Positions 11,923 to 21,569 of a stretch of 64,000 nt of DNA are shown here, piece after piece (the first letter of the stretch is position 1; each line of letters starts with the position of its first letter). Below the pieces are notes generated by a model. The model was not told where the DNA came from and did no database searches. It saw nothing but the letters and a program-made list of their open reading frames with translations. Origin of the DNA: Siphonodentalium dalli (Eukaryota > Mollusca > Scaphopoda > Gadilida > Siphonodentaliidae); NCBI GenBank assembly GCA_032622095.1, contig CP136065.1, positions 35,994,732-36,058,731 on the forward strand, given 5' to 3'. Both the position numbers and the translations under genes were made by a program.

Positions 11923-12352
11923 GGATTTGTTTACCCTGTGCCAATGCATTCTCTTATATATGCGAGTCGACCATAGGTCGCCTCGCATATATACGAGAAT
12001 GCATTGGCCTAACAATTTTTTATCATTTAAAAAAAAATAATGTTTCTTACAATTTTTAGGACATAAAATAAAAACTATCCATTACCCTGCAGGGAGCCCC
12101 ACACATATATAAAAGCATATATAAGAGTGTCGTCTGCTCATGTTTGTCTGGGGCTCTGTATGGGTGAAATTATAAAATTGTTAAAGAATACAAGAAAAAT
12201 TATTAAAATTGTAAAAAATTGTTAGGCCAATGGATTCTCTTATATATGCGAGGCTACCTATGGTCGACTCGCATATATAAGAGAATGCATTGGCACAGGG
12301 TAAAAAAATCCCGACTTCCGACTGGATTTGATATGGCGGGTCACATATTTAA
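11923..12352. mobile_element. Palindromic miniature element, left end truncated
   Basis: Two hairpins (11940-12008 and 12227-12293) lie in inverted orientation around an AT-rich centre, flanked by CCCTGTGCC on the left and GGCACAGGG on the right. The right side continues into a terminal block containing CCGACTGGATTTGATATGG and GCGGGTCACATAT, as in the complete copy at 45003-45475. The left terminal block is mostly lost at 11923. A further inverted pair (GAGCCCCA/TGGGGCTC) lies at about 12095-12160. Confidence 0.75.
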
Positions 12353-12956
12353 ACTTACTACGCGATCAGCGATGTTTGTTGAAAAATCACTGTAACAGTT
12401 TTATTTACACAACATTGGTCGTTATTGGAGAATTATTAGTAATTATTATAAGATCAAGGTTTATCAATTTCTTCATGTTCTTCTGGGCGGCGATGTTCCT
12501 CTGAACTATATATATTTTGCACAGCACATATACCCACTGTGAGTGCCTTGGGTCCTTTGGAACGATAACCAATCTCAATAATTTACTCTCCTAAAGCATA
12601 CCATGAATGTATGGTATACAGAAAATACATATATATCATAATTATGGAGGCACTGACAGTGACTGACTCAGCATGAGTGTTCATTGCTTCAGATGTACTT
12701 GATTCAGAGAGCGTGAACAAATTCTCATAATTTCTTATCGATATTTATTTAGTCAAACCAAACATGAAACGAAACATTAATTAAAACATCACAGTCAGCA
12801 CATTGGCATTTGAAAAACACATACATATTTAGAAAAAAAGGTGGTCGGTCAAAATATAATCCAAATTCATGCGTCAGTCTATTTGGAAAATATATCGACT
12901 TCTAATATAAATATTTTATAGTATACATGTAGCTATATATCTACTTACAATGTATA
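12353..12956. other. Non-coding spacer
   Basis: AT-rich sequence with no gene, repeat or conserved signal recognised. Confidence 0.4.
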
Positions 12957-13908
12957 TAAGGATGCGTTTACATTGTTGTAGCTCTGTGTGAATTTCTACA
13001 CACATACTATAGTGTAAACGACCTTTAACTGGTATATAATATACAGAGATGCACGCCGAAAGAAAACGGTATTCGTACGTGTGAGCAAAAAATCGTATCC
13101 GTTATAAGTCACGATCAACACCGAGGCATTGCGACGGCAAATCGGATTTGAATAATCGTTACTGGGACTTGGTGTATATGTGCTTAATCCTTGTTTGTTC
13201 ACCCACGTATTCAAGCTATTCCATGGCATCAGATGGTTCGCGAAAGTGACCATATTTAAGTACTTGGTATATAGTCGAGCAAATATCTGGGACGATTTTT
13301 GCATATTGCTGAATCAGAAACATGAAACTCGGTTCGCAACCAAAAGCCAGGAATCGCAGACTCAGAGTGACACACATTTTAGATACGGCTTCAATGCTTT
13401 CTGAAATTGTGCGTCGTGTTTCCTGCTTCTCGTAGACTCGACTCTGCTCGGATGAATCTACGAACAATAATGCTGATGCGGCACCAGGGACGTGGCGACA
13501 GGGAGGGGTGTCTCATGCACCCACAACTTTAGTAAAAAAAAATTCAACAGTTGGAAATTTCATACCTGACACAAAATTTGATGGGAATTTCACACCAACA
13601 CTATATTGAAATTGTCCTTGTAGTTTGAAGCTCATGGGATTGGTCTGGTTGAGGGGTGAAAGTTGTAAATTCTAAAGTGGACCCCCCCCCCAACGTGGAC
13701 ACTATATGCACGCCCCTGTTCGGCATAGACTAAATAGTTTTGGGCTGCTGGTATTTTTTTTATCTGACCAAAACTGACGCGAACGGGTAGTGAATTGTTC
13801 ATTACATCTGTACTGATGAGCGCGCATTGACTACCAGTAATCATGTTGTGATCACAATTCTTCACAAAGTTTGTACACATATCTACACCAAACGTAAACG
13901 CACCCTAA
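12957..13908. mobile_element. Harbinger-like non-autonomous element, copy 1 (~946 bp)
   Basis: The terminal inverted repeats read GGATGCGTTTAC at 12960 and the complement of GGGTGCGTTTACG ending at 13905. TAA flanks both sides (12957-12959, 13906-13908), matching the 3-bp TWA duplications of PIF/Harbinger elements. The interior matches the reverse strand of the element at 47181-48140. No intact transposase frame is present. Confidence 0.7.
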
Positions 13909-13943
13909 GATAAAGAGTATGTATTATAGTAATATATAGGATA

Positions 13944-14177
13944 ATGTACCACCGTGTGAAGGTTCCCTTAGGTTACGGTCGTCTACGCGCAAATTTATCA
14001 GGCAATCTTTTGCAGGCATTTCGAAGCTACAATGTGCCATAAACCGAATACAAAAATGCTTATAAAATGCATCTATACCACAGTTAACTACATGAGAAAA
14101 TGTCCCGTAATAATTATCTCAAAATTTGCAAGTTTAAGGAACGTACCATATACGGGAACCTTCACATGGTGGTACAT
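13944..14177. mobile_element. Small inverted-repeat element (234 bp)
   Basis: ATGTACCACCGTGTGAAGG opens the element, and its near-complement ends it at 14177. The interior (about 13966-14151) resembles a shortened copy of the GTACGTTCATAC-ended Harbinger-like MITE, suggesting nesting. Confidence 0.6.
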
Positions 14178-14217
14178 TTTCCGATATATTGCTACATGTT
14201 TAATACATACTATTTAT

Positions 14218-14305
14218 CTTTGGGTGCATTTATGTTTGGTGTAGATCTGTGAGAAAACTTTGTGAAGTCTTGTGTAGGGATTACTGTGATCACAACATGC
14301 AAGTA
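14218..14305. repeat. Fragment of the 946-bp Harbinger-like family, inverted
   Basis: GGGTGCATTTATGTTTGGTG followed by TGTGATCACAACATG repeats, in opposite orientation, the right terminus of the element ending at 13905. Only the end is preserved. Confidence 0.6.
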
Positions 14306-14439
14306 TCAAGTATAGGCATAAATGTATATTTTAAAGGCAGAACGGCGTTCGTTGCAGAAATATTCATATTTGTTCTAATCGCCATCAACAGTAGGAATAT
14401 TAAAATATATATAGTGTTGTTCATATGCCAAACATAATC

Positions 14440-14866
14440 AGCGCGTAAATAGTATATTGTCGTCAAGGCGTACGATGGTGTACGTAAACAAGAGCCTGTT
14501 CGTGTTTTTTCAGAAGCGTTTCTTCTGTTTACATAACACAGCGCAATTATATTGGTTAATCACACACAAATGATATAAACGCTCTTTATTATTTCCATAT
14601 CAGGAAAACAGTAACAAATAACGCTCTTTATGTTTACCATATCCGGATCTAAACAAAAGCCAGGTTATGTAACGTTTTTAGCTTTTGTTTACATAACAAT
14701 GGAAAAACATTTGACAATAACATACTGTTTTTGCCATAATTCTGATTGGTATAAGAACAAAGTCTGTCTATATTTTACTATTCTTTATGTTTATGGCGGG
14801 TTTTGACGGAGATGAATATTTTAACAGCATACCCACCGCCAACGCCACCCGTATCTTTAAGACAAT
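14440..14866. repeat. Dispersed repeat, copy 1 of 2 (plus fragment)
   Basis: Shares ATATTGTCGTCAAG, GTACGATGGTGTACGTAAAC, TGACAATAACATACTGTTT and ACCCACCGCCAACGCC with 17215-17585 in the same order and orientation. This copy has an extra ~55-bp internal duplication around AACGCTCTTTAT. No protein frame and no clear terminal repeats, so the class is unknown. Confidence 0.8.
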
Positions 14867-14889
14867 GTGTTAGTAGTATCGTCACATGT

Positions 14890-15036
14890 ACATGGAACTG
14901 CCGACATATTACTTCTCATGCCGCTATCTTTTGTAAATAGACATGTTGCCGTTGATGTCCTGGCACCATATGGTTTTCTATGAGAATATGCCTGCATAAA
15001 AGGCGTGCAAACTTGCCAGTGTATGAACGTACTGTG
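14890..15036. repeat. Right half of a GTACGTTCATAC-ended MITE
   Basis: TTACTTCTCATG, CCTGGCACCATATGG and the terminal AACTTGCCAGTGTATGAACG match the right halves of the intact copies at 18920-19269 and 22006-22397. The left half is missing. Confidence 0.65.
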
Positions 15037-15729
15037 ACACGCATGGGGGAGGGGTCAACATCTATACCCCTCAGTCCAGACAACCAACACAAGTCACCCG
15101 AATGAGTGTTCTTTCTCAACAATTTACCGACAAAGGTAGACTTCGTTCCGGCTCCGATTCCGGCACAACATATTTTTAATCAATACGACGGACAAATATA
15201 TTTGACAATCTAACATCCAAACAGTGATAATATCGGGTAACAATCATTGATACATTTTGATATCGTATCCTCGTTATCAAATTCACCTTTCAGAATATTT
15301 GTGATTAACAGAACATGAGAAATAAACCGACTTGCGTTATGTTTATAATTAAGGCGAAAATATGTGTACACGGAAGCAACATGATTAAATCGTTGCAGGA
15401 ATTCACTATGGAAAATAAGCTATCAAACCATGCCCAAATAACCTTGTCAGGAGCAATTCCACCTATACGTGTCAGCAGTACACATTCATCCTACTTTCAA
15501 TTCAGACAACTTCTAAAATACGTACACAGAAGTACACTAAAATAGAAACAACTAGGTCACAAAAGTAAACATTAAACCATGATTGAATAGCTATTTTTGG
15601 GGACATCATAGAGCATGCTGGTTCTAAACTTTACTCAGCTTCTGATTGGTTCCTTCAATCTCAGAATCTGATTGGTCATTCTGCTGCAATTTGATTTGCT
15701 GCTTCTTGGTCCTCCAGGACTGAAAAAGT
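15037..15729. other. Non-coding spacer
   Basis: A 76-aa frame at 15315 shows no domain. Nothing else is recognised until the TATA-like site downstream. Confidence 0.4.
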
Positions 15730-15730
15730 G

Positions 15731-15740
15731 ATATAAAAGG
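15731..15740 (+). promoter_or_regulatory. TATA box of the following short element or gene
   Basis: GATATAAAAGGC is a strong TATA match. It lies about 115 bp upstream of the first terminal repeat at 15845 and about 470 bp upstream of the basic reading frame. Confidence 0.5.
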
Positions 15741-16202
15741 CTGGCTCATATCAGAATCCGGGCAAACACCTACTGTGCATGGGTATATATCAATCTAATT
15801 ACAAACTCACTCACCCTACAAAAGCTCTTCAGCGGAATTACAGCATTCAAAAGTGGGTTGTGTGAGCGGGCCGACGGCCCTTTCAAATCTTCCTGGGTAT
15901 CATCCCAAACTCCAAACTTGGAATCTTGGAATCATTCATTCGCCGGTTGGTGGTTGAGCGGGTAGGTCGCATCGCTCTTGCTTTGTGTCTTATCGCTGTT
16001 CCCGCTGACTGGTGCCGAATTGCTTGTGATTTGTGTGGCCGTCCTTCGGGACTTACTCGCCCGAGCGATTCGGAGTGGTGAGCTGTTTACTGGACTTGTC
16101 AGAGGATTATTGATTTAATCACCTCTGCTTTGTTAGCCGCCCTCGGCAGATTACACGTTGTGGCACCCTCAGCTGGACACTTCACAAGGCTAAGGCGGCT
16201 TC

Positions 16203-16855
16203 GTGAATCTGTCTGTGGACCACCAGATTGCTCCAGCAGGGCCCTCTGCTGGCGGTACCTCGGAAGCTGGACCCCACCAGCAACATATCATCTGGTATGG
16301 CGATCAGAAGCAGAAGAGGCAGATGAAGACCCACTCCAGGAAGAGAAGGGACGCCGACAGAAGAGCCAAGTGGAGACAGGGGCGAGCCGAGAGACGCCCC
16401 GCTCCCCCACTTGGCTGCTGACGTGGACGTCGACGACATCTTAATAGCCAGCAGGGATGCCGATGTCACCCCGGATGTCCCTGCCGTCGCCATTGAGGCA
16501 AGCGGAGACAGGGACGCCGACACAACCGGACGTGCCTGTCGCCAGCTTCGATGTGGAGATGGACACCCTACCCACTCGGACACCGGAATTCCATCTAGAC
16601 CCGGTGTCCCCCATCTCCACGGGCAGCAGCAACAACAGCGGATACAGTCATCTATCTTCGGACTTCCAAGAGATCCAACAGAAGTCTCTGGAATTGATGG
16701 ATGAATCTAAAAGAACATGCGAAAGATGCGACCATCAAATTCGGCAACACGAAGCACTCTTCGCGGCCATCAACTCCGAAGAAGAACAAAATACAAGAGC
16801 AGAACAGCAACAAAAGAAAAAAAAGAAGGCAAAGAACAAAATATCAAAAGTCTAG
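16203..16855 (+). pseudogene. Basic retroelement-associated protein, frame-broken
   Basis: Three overlapping frames cover this stretch. The first (16203-16421) has a very basic segment, THSRKRRDADRRAKWRQ. The last (16457-16855) is acidic and Ser/Pro-rich, then has CERCDHQIRQH near residues 88-98 and ends in a Lys run. The basic segment resembles KTPSRKKRDTERLAAWKKRK at 37920-38430. I infer one original frame that now shifts between 16300 and 16480. No enzymatic domain is seen and the function is unknown. Confidence 0.45.
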
Positions 16856-16976
16856 ATCATCTTCCCTTCTCATCGTTGTGAATTTCATCCTCACAACACC
16901 CAATATCATTCACAAGTGGGTTGTATGGGATGGGTTCCGCCCTTCCAAATCCTCCCTGGCCCAGTCCAAAACCCCA

Positions 16977-16982
16977 AATAAA
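16977..16982 (+). terminator. Polyadenylation signal AATAAA
   Basis: AATAAA lies in an AAATAAATAAAAAATAATAAA context at the 3' end of the preceding element. Confidence 0.55.
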
Positions 16983-17040
16983 TAAAAAATAATAAATCTG
17001 GGCAGACTGAGTTCTTGAAATTTACCACTAGGTAACTAAC

Positions 17041-17210
17041 TATTCAGGGATAGCACTCACTACCATCGCTGTTACTCACAGAGCAACGAGCAACAAAAAG
17101 CGCTGTTACTCACAAAGTGAGCAACGAGCAACAAAACCGTTACTCATTGACTAATGAGAGACAATCTTAAAACTATTACTCATTGACTAATGAGCAACAA
17201 ACCGTTGAAT
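17041..17210. repeat. Degenerate short tandem repeats
   Basis: GTTACTCA..., GAGCAACGAGCAACAAAA and GACTAATGAG words are repeated with variable spacing, about four cycles. Confidence 0.75.
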
Positions 17211-17214
17211 CTAA

Positions 17215-17585
17215 GTAATATATTGTCGTCAAGACGTACGATGGTGTACGTAAACAAGAGCCTGCTCGTGTTACATAAGTTTTGCTTCTGTTTACATAAC
17301 ACAGCGCAATTCTATTGGTTAATCACACACAAATGATATAAATGCTCTTTATTATTTCCATATCCGGATCTAAACAAAAGCCAGGTTCTGTAACGTTTTT
17401 TGCTTTTGTTTACATAACAAAGGAAAAACATTTGACAATAACATACTGTTTATGCCATATTTCTGACTGGTATAAGAACAAATGTTGTCTATATTTTACT
17501 ATTATTTCTGTTTATGGCGGTTTTTGACGGAGGTGAATATTTTAACAGCATACCCACCGCCAACGCCGCCCGTATCTTTAATAAG
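17215..17585. repeat. Dispersed repeat, copy 2
   Basis: Direct-orientation partner of 14440-14866, lacking that copy's internal duplication. It ends in the same ACCCACCGCCAACGCC block. About 390 bp of spacer with nothing recognised follows, up to 17980. Confidence 0.8.
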
Positions 17586-18029
17586 CAAACTGTAGTATAT
17601 TATGCAGTTTGTTTTTCTGGGTTCTCCGGCTTGCAAACCGCTAGATATGAACGTTCCCATTCTTAGGCACTCTTAATTCACATGCACAATGTCGTGTTAT
17701 AATCGATAACAGTGGTATTTAACATATCCGTTGCAACACAGAGTGAACGAAAAGAAAAAAAGACGCATATCGATGTTACATAGGAATGATACAAATGAGC
17801 GACACGAGGGAGAGTAATCTCGGATGAATATTGATTTTTAGACTATCTTTCCTTAATTAATACCTTCATCTTCATCTGCTAGAATCAATAAATAATGATC
17901 TATTCATGGATACAGTTACAGGAGAATTTAAACTCATAGGAAATCCGATTATTATATACGATGCAGAAAGAATTATGTTTTATCCACGGGCATGGCGAGA
18001 GGATCTTAATTGAGGAGTGCATGTCCCAC

Positions 18030-18919
18030 TTAGGGTACGTTCATTCCTGGCAAGTTTGCACGGTATGGTTTGCAGGCATTTTGTCGAAGAATACCACTTG
18101 GTGCCATAATATGAACGGAAACAAGCACATAAAGTGCATCTGTGGCACATCTAACTACGTGCGGAGTAAAATCTCTGTAGTTCCACTAGTAACGATGCTA
18201 CCGGAATTTGCCTGTAAATTTCATGCAATTATCTCGCAAGAATAAATCATACATGCAGGTATTTGAAGTCAAATTACAATAGCACTGTTACAAGTGGAAT
18301 TAGATAAATGTTATTTCTCATGTCTTTCACTTTGGTAAAGATGCATGTTGTGTGCATGGTTCCGTTCATATTCTGGCACCATGTGGTTTTTTTCTATTTT
18401 GTTTTCATATTTTATTGAACATCACATATACACATTTCAGACAAAACTTATTTATAACAAACTTATGTAGGATGAACGCATGGAGATTGGAGCACAAGTT
18501 ATAACAACTTGGGTGGAGCTCCTCTCCCCGGGAAAAAGATGGTGGTGCACAGAAGAAAAATATAAATGCATAAATGTTGAACACAAAACAAAAATTCTGA
18601 CAAAACACACAAATACAATATGGAATGTTCAAAATTGGTATGGGGTAAGGGAAGATAGTTTTATATCATATGTTTATGTTGAGTGCATGTTGTTCATGAA
18701 TTTAAGTTAATATACGACTGGTGATGTTCAGTAAATGTAATGCATCTGTTCATAGCCAAATCGCAGTGAGTTTATAATATATGTGTGGACAGCTGCGAAC
18801 AATTGGTAATTTCCTTCATTGGAAAGTGAGACTGGTCCACAAAGTAGATCGGCAACATGTATGACGAAATGCCCGCAAAACATACCGCGCAAACTTGCCA
18901 GCGTGTAAACGTAGCCTTA
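18030..18919. mobile_element. Harbinger-like MITE with TTA duplication, interrupted by ~450 bp
   Basis: The termini are GGGTACGTTCATTCCTGGC at 18033 and the complement of GGCTACGTTTACACGCTGGC ending at 18916. TTA flanks both sides (18030-18032, 18917-18919). Compared with the intact copy at 22006-22397, roughly 18400-18855 is extra sequence inserted near the right end, containing a conserved ~60-bp GC-containing block (TGGGTGGAGCTCCTCTCCC). Confidence 0.7.
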
Positions 18920-19272
18920 CGGTACACTCACATTTGCCAGGCATTCTTTTGCAGATATTTTGGTATAGAAAGCTACACTGTACCAGAAACCGAATGCTAA
19001 TATGATTATAAATTTCATCTGTATCACACTTAACTACATGGCAATTAAAACATGTAGTTCCAATAGTAGCGATGCTATTGAAATCTTCCTGTAAACTGCA
19101 TGCAGCATCGTTACAATCGGAACTACCGAAATGATACTTCTCATGTCTTAAGCTTTGGTAAATATGAATTTTATACGCATGTTCCCGTTCATATTCTGGG
19201 ACAAAAATAGACAAAAGTATTTTCTATGAGAAAATACCTGATTCAACTTGCCAGTGTATAAACGTACACTTA
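18917..19272. mobile_element. Harbinger-like MITE sharing a TTA with its neighbour
   Basis: It begins CGGTACACTCACATTTGCC at 18920 and ends with AACTTGCCAGTGTATAAACG...AC at 19269, followed by TTA (19270-19272). The TTA at 18917-18919 is shared with the preceding element, so one copy inserted exactly at the edge of the other. Confidence 0.7.
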
Positions 19273-19927
19273 GCGTGCAGCAACAGCCCCAGACCTCTAG
19301 TCCAGGAAGATCTCATTTGCAGCCCCATTTCAAACCTGTCAACCCTAAACATGTATGTTTGGAGAATTTCCAACTGATGTTAAAATCAAACTATCAGATG
19401 ATTTTCAACCTAATTTCGTCAGACATGTCCAACTGATGCTGTGCCAGGCATGGACTTTCCAAATTTAGAACAATTCAGTCAATACGTCAACAATTATACA
19501 TAGGGAATATTTATTACATGATACTACCCTTATTCCATTCAATAAACCCATTCTATAAATTGTGATATGAAACGTTCGTTGCATAACAGGAAATAGTGCC
19601 AGGTGACCTTTGACTTCAGGTTTATCGTCTGTTTATATTCCGTACGCTACATCTCAATGAACTATGGCTTCCAATTTTTCCAAGAAACTCTATATAATGA
19701 ATCAAAAGCTTGAAATGTTATTTCATTAAATATACGCCATTATATACGTCAAAGAGTCTCTATTTATCTGGGAATATTTCCTTCGCGGGCAAACAACGCA
19801 TAGTTACGTGAAACGTCATCACATGCCTTATAGAAGCCGATGTTAGTTTCAAGTCCCATTTGTTGATTTAGGTATGTTTAATCGAAGTTTTTTTACCATG
19901 TAATACATAGAATACAATTCGTCCCAA

Positions 19928-19998
19928 GTTTATAGCGGAATTACAAAACGCGTCCAGTAAATTATGTCTGGACTCGTTGTATAGGTTCCGCTATAAAC
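19928..19998 (-). other. Hairpin just downstream of the glycosyltransferase-like gene
   Basis: GTTTATAGCGGAA pairs with TTCCGCTATAAAC, and inner blocks CGTCCAG/CTGGACTCG pair again around a ~10-nt loop. It starts about 40 nt beyond the stop codon (minus strand), so it probably lies in the 3' UTR. The same hairpin is present in the second copy at 61939-62009. Confidence 0.6.
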
Positions 19999-20036
19999 TG
20001 TGGACACACCTAGCCCCTGTCGCCAGGTCCTTGGTG

Positions 20037-21047
20037 TTACAGGTCTTCAGTCCTATTACCGATTTTGACTCCTTCCATTGCTCTTTTACACCCTCCATTA
20101 ATATTTCTCCTCTCGATGGCGATGGTGCCTTTTGTGGTCGATTTTGTAAAGAAGGGAACACAGTTGATATATCCTTGAATCCAATTTAGACGATATACAC
20201 TTGATTGAATCAATTTGTTGTTACACAAGGAGTTCTTTGCATGTTTACCAGCTAAATTTCCACGCGAATCCGTTTGATGTAGAGCTACCAATGTCCTTGT
20301 AGCATCGATGACCTTCACACTGTTTCGCCTTGCGTGCAAAATAAAATAATTATCGAATCCTATTCGTCCAATTGAGACATTAAGAAATTTATCGAACGGA
20401 TAAGAACTATCAACGAAGAAATAATCCTCTGCGAAACCTGGAAAAATTTGTCCTTTTTTGTGAATTCGCATAACGTTTTCGGGAGAGTTGGCGAATTGTT
20501 CGAAATGCGAGCCATTGATTGTGCTTTCAAAGTTGAAGTTAGTTCGTCTGCCACTGATAAGTATCTTCGTTTGATTGACGACCTTGAGAGACCGAATACT
20601 CTTTAGTGTGTGTAGCAATCCTTCGTCAAACAATATGTCCGAGTTAGCGAAACCGAAAAACGTTGCATTGAATCGAGAAAACATATCCAGGAACATATTT
20701 TTAAGAACAGGCAAATCTGGGCAGGGCCCACTTCCGGTGATTCGTGACGTCATCCAGCCATATTTAACCGCGAGTTTTTCCAAGAGCGTTTCATTGGTGA
20801 ATAACACCGGCTGTATAGACGGTAACAAGTATCGCCAATTCATCAATGTGTTGATTTTAAGTTCGCTCAGATTCACGTTGTGCTTCCATGTTGTGAAAAT
20901 TACGGCGATCAGATCGGAGCCTTGCCCCCGTCGTGGGTAGGTTGTTGTATCTCGTAGGTAATTTGTTCGGCCACCGAATAGCACTGCAGCTGCAAATATC
21001 GTAACAATGATGACATAAAGCGTTAGGTATATCAATCGTCGTCTCAT
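20037..21047 (-). CDS. Type II membrane glycosyltransferase-like protein, copy 1 (336 aa, intronless)
   Basis: A short cytoplasmic tail (MRRR) precedes one membrane-spanning helix at residues 5-24, followed by a long lumenal domain with several N-glycosylation sequons (for example N86, N127, N158). This is the usual topology of Golgi glycosyltransferases. The lumenal part has an FGFANSDILFDEG block (131-143) that looks like a nucleotide-sugar/metal binding DxD region, GRRTNF (166-171), AEDYFF (206-211), GRIGFDNYF (227-235) and VIDATRTLVALHQTD (246-260). I recognise this combination from uncharacterised invertebrate proteins predicted to be GT-A-like transferases; the sugar and acceptor are unknown. 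The start at 21047 is the first Met before the membrane helix, and it overlaps the stop of a short upstream frame. Relative to the second copy it lacks 17 residues after RDT (residue 33). Confidence 0.72.
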   Translation of the reverse strand: MRRRLIYLTLYVIIVTIFAAAVLFGGRTNYLRDTTTYPRRGQGSDLIAVIFTTWKHNVNLSELKINTLMNWRYLLPSIQPVLFTNETLLEKLAVKYGWMTSRITGSGPCPDLPVLKNMFLDMFSRFNATFFGFANSDILFDEGLLHTLKSIRSLKVVNQTKILISGRRTNFNFESTINGSHFEQFANSPENVMRIHKKGQIFPGFAEDYFFVDSSYPFDKFLNVSIGRIGFDNYFILHARRNSVKVIDATRTLVALHQTDSRGNLAGKHAKNSLCNNKLIQSSVYRLNWIQGYINCVPFFTKSTTKGTIAIERRNINGGCKRAMEGVKIGNRTEDL

Positions 21048-21048
21048 C

Positions 21049-21385
21049 TCCTTTCGCTGCCTCGCATTTTTATCTCCTTTAACTGCCTCGCATTTTTATC
21101 TCCTTTAACTGCCTCGCATTTTTATCTCCTTTAACCGCCTCGCATTGTTATCTCCTTTGTCTGACCCGCGTTGTTATCTCCTTTGTCTGCCCCGCGTTGT
21201 TATCTCCTTTCTCTGCCTCGCGTTGTTATCTTCTTGGTCTGCCCCGCGTTGTTATCTCCTTGGTCTGCCCGCGTTGTTATCTCCTTTGTCTGCCCCGCGT
21301 TGTTATCTCCTTTGTCTGCCCGCGTTGTTATCTCCTTTAACTGCTTGGCATTTTTGTCTCATTTAGCTGCCTCGCATTTTTACCT
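21049..21385. repeat. 26-bp minisatellite abutting the start codon, copy 1
   Basis: About 13 units of TCTCCTTT(AAC/GTC)TGCC(T/C)CGC(A/G)TT(T/G)TTA run up to the start codon. On the transcribed strand several units read AAAAATGCGAGGCAG, each with a short upstream frame (ATG CGA GGC AGT TAA). The frame in the unit next to the gene ends in TGA overlapping the main ATG (ATGA). Units farther away carry ACG in place of ATG. Confidence 0.92.
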
Positions 21386-21569
21386 GTGAATACAAGTCGT
21401 ATGATAACAGATAATCATATGAATTTCTATGCTCTAGCTACGCCCGTGGTTTCTATCAACAAAAATATTTCTTATTTTCTCGGATGGCTCTATTATAGTA
21501 AATTGGCTGACTATAAACCCTAATGTGGATCTGGAAATTTTCGCCGACAATGTCATAAATTTTGCAATG
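21386..21569. other. Spacer between minisatellite and LINE remnant
   Basis: No feature recognised; part of the segmental duplication. Confidence 0.4.

Larger units (their letters stand above)
15845..16985 (+). mobile_element. Short element with terminal direct repeats and a basic ORF
   Basis: About 70 bp at 15845-15925 (TTCAAAAGTGGGTTGTGTG, then CCCTTTCAAATCTTCCTGGG) recurs as a diverged direct copy at 16912-16978. The first copy contains a GGGCCGACGGCCC hairpin. The 3' end has AATAAA at 16977-16982 and an A-rich tail. TATA, terminal repeats and polyadenylation signal suggest a transcribed retro-type element. A related GC hairpin and basic ORF occur in the same order on the minus strand at 37920-38430. 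Confidence 0.55.

Noticed and set aside
20575..20940. 121-aa plus-strand frame, also at 62586-62951
   Set aside because: Antisense to the glycosyltransferase-like gene. Its conservation in both copies only reflects the duplication.
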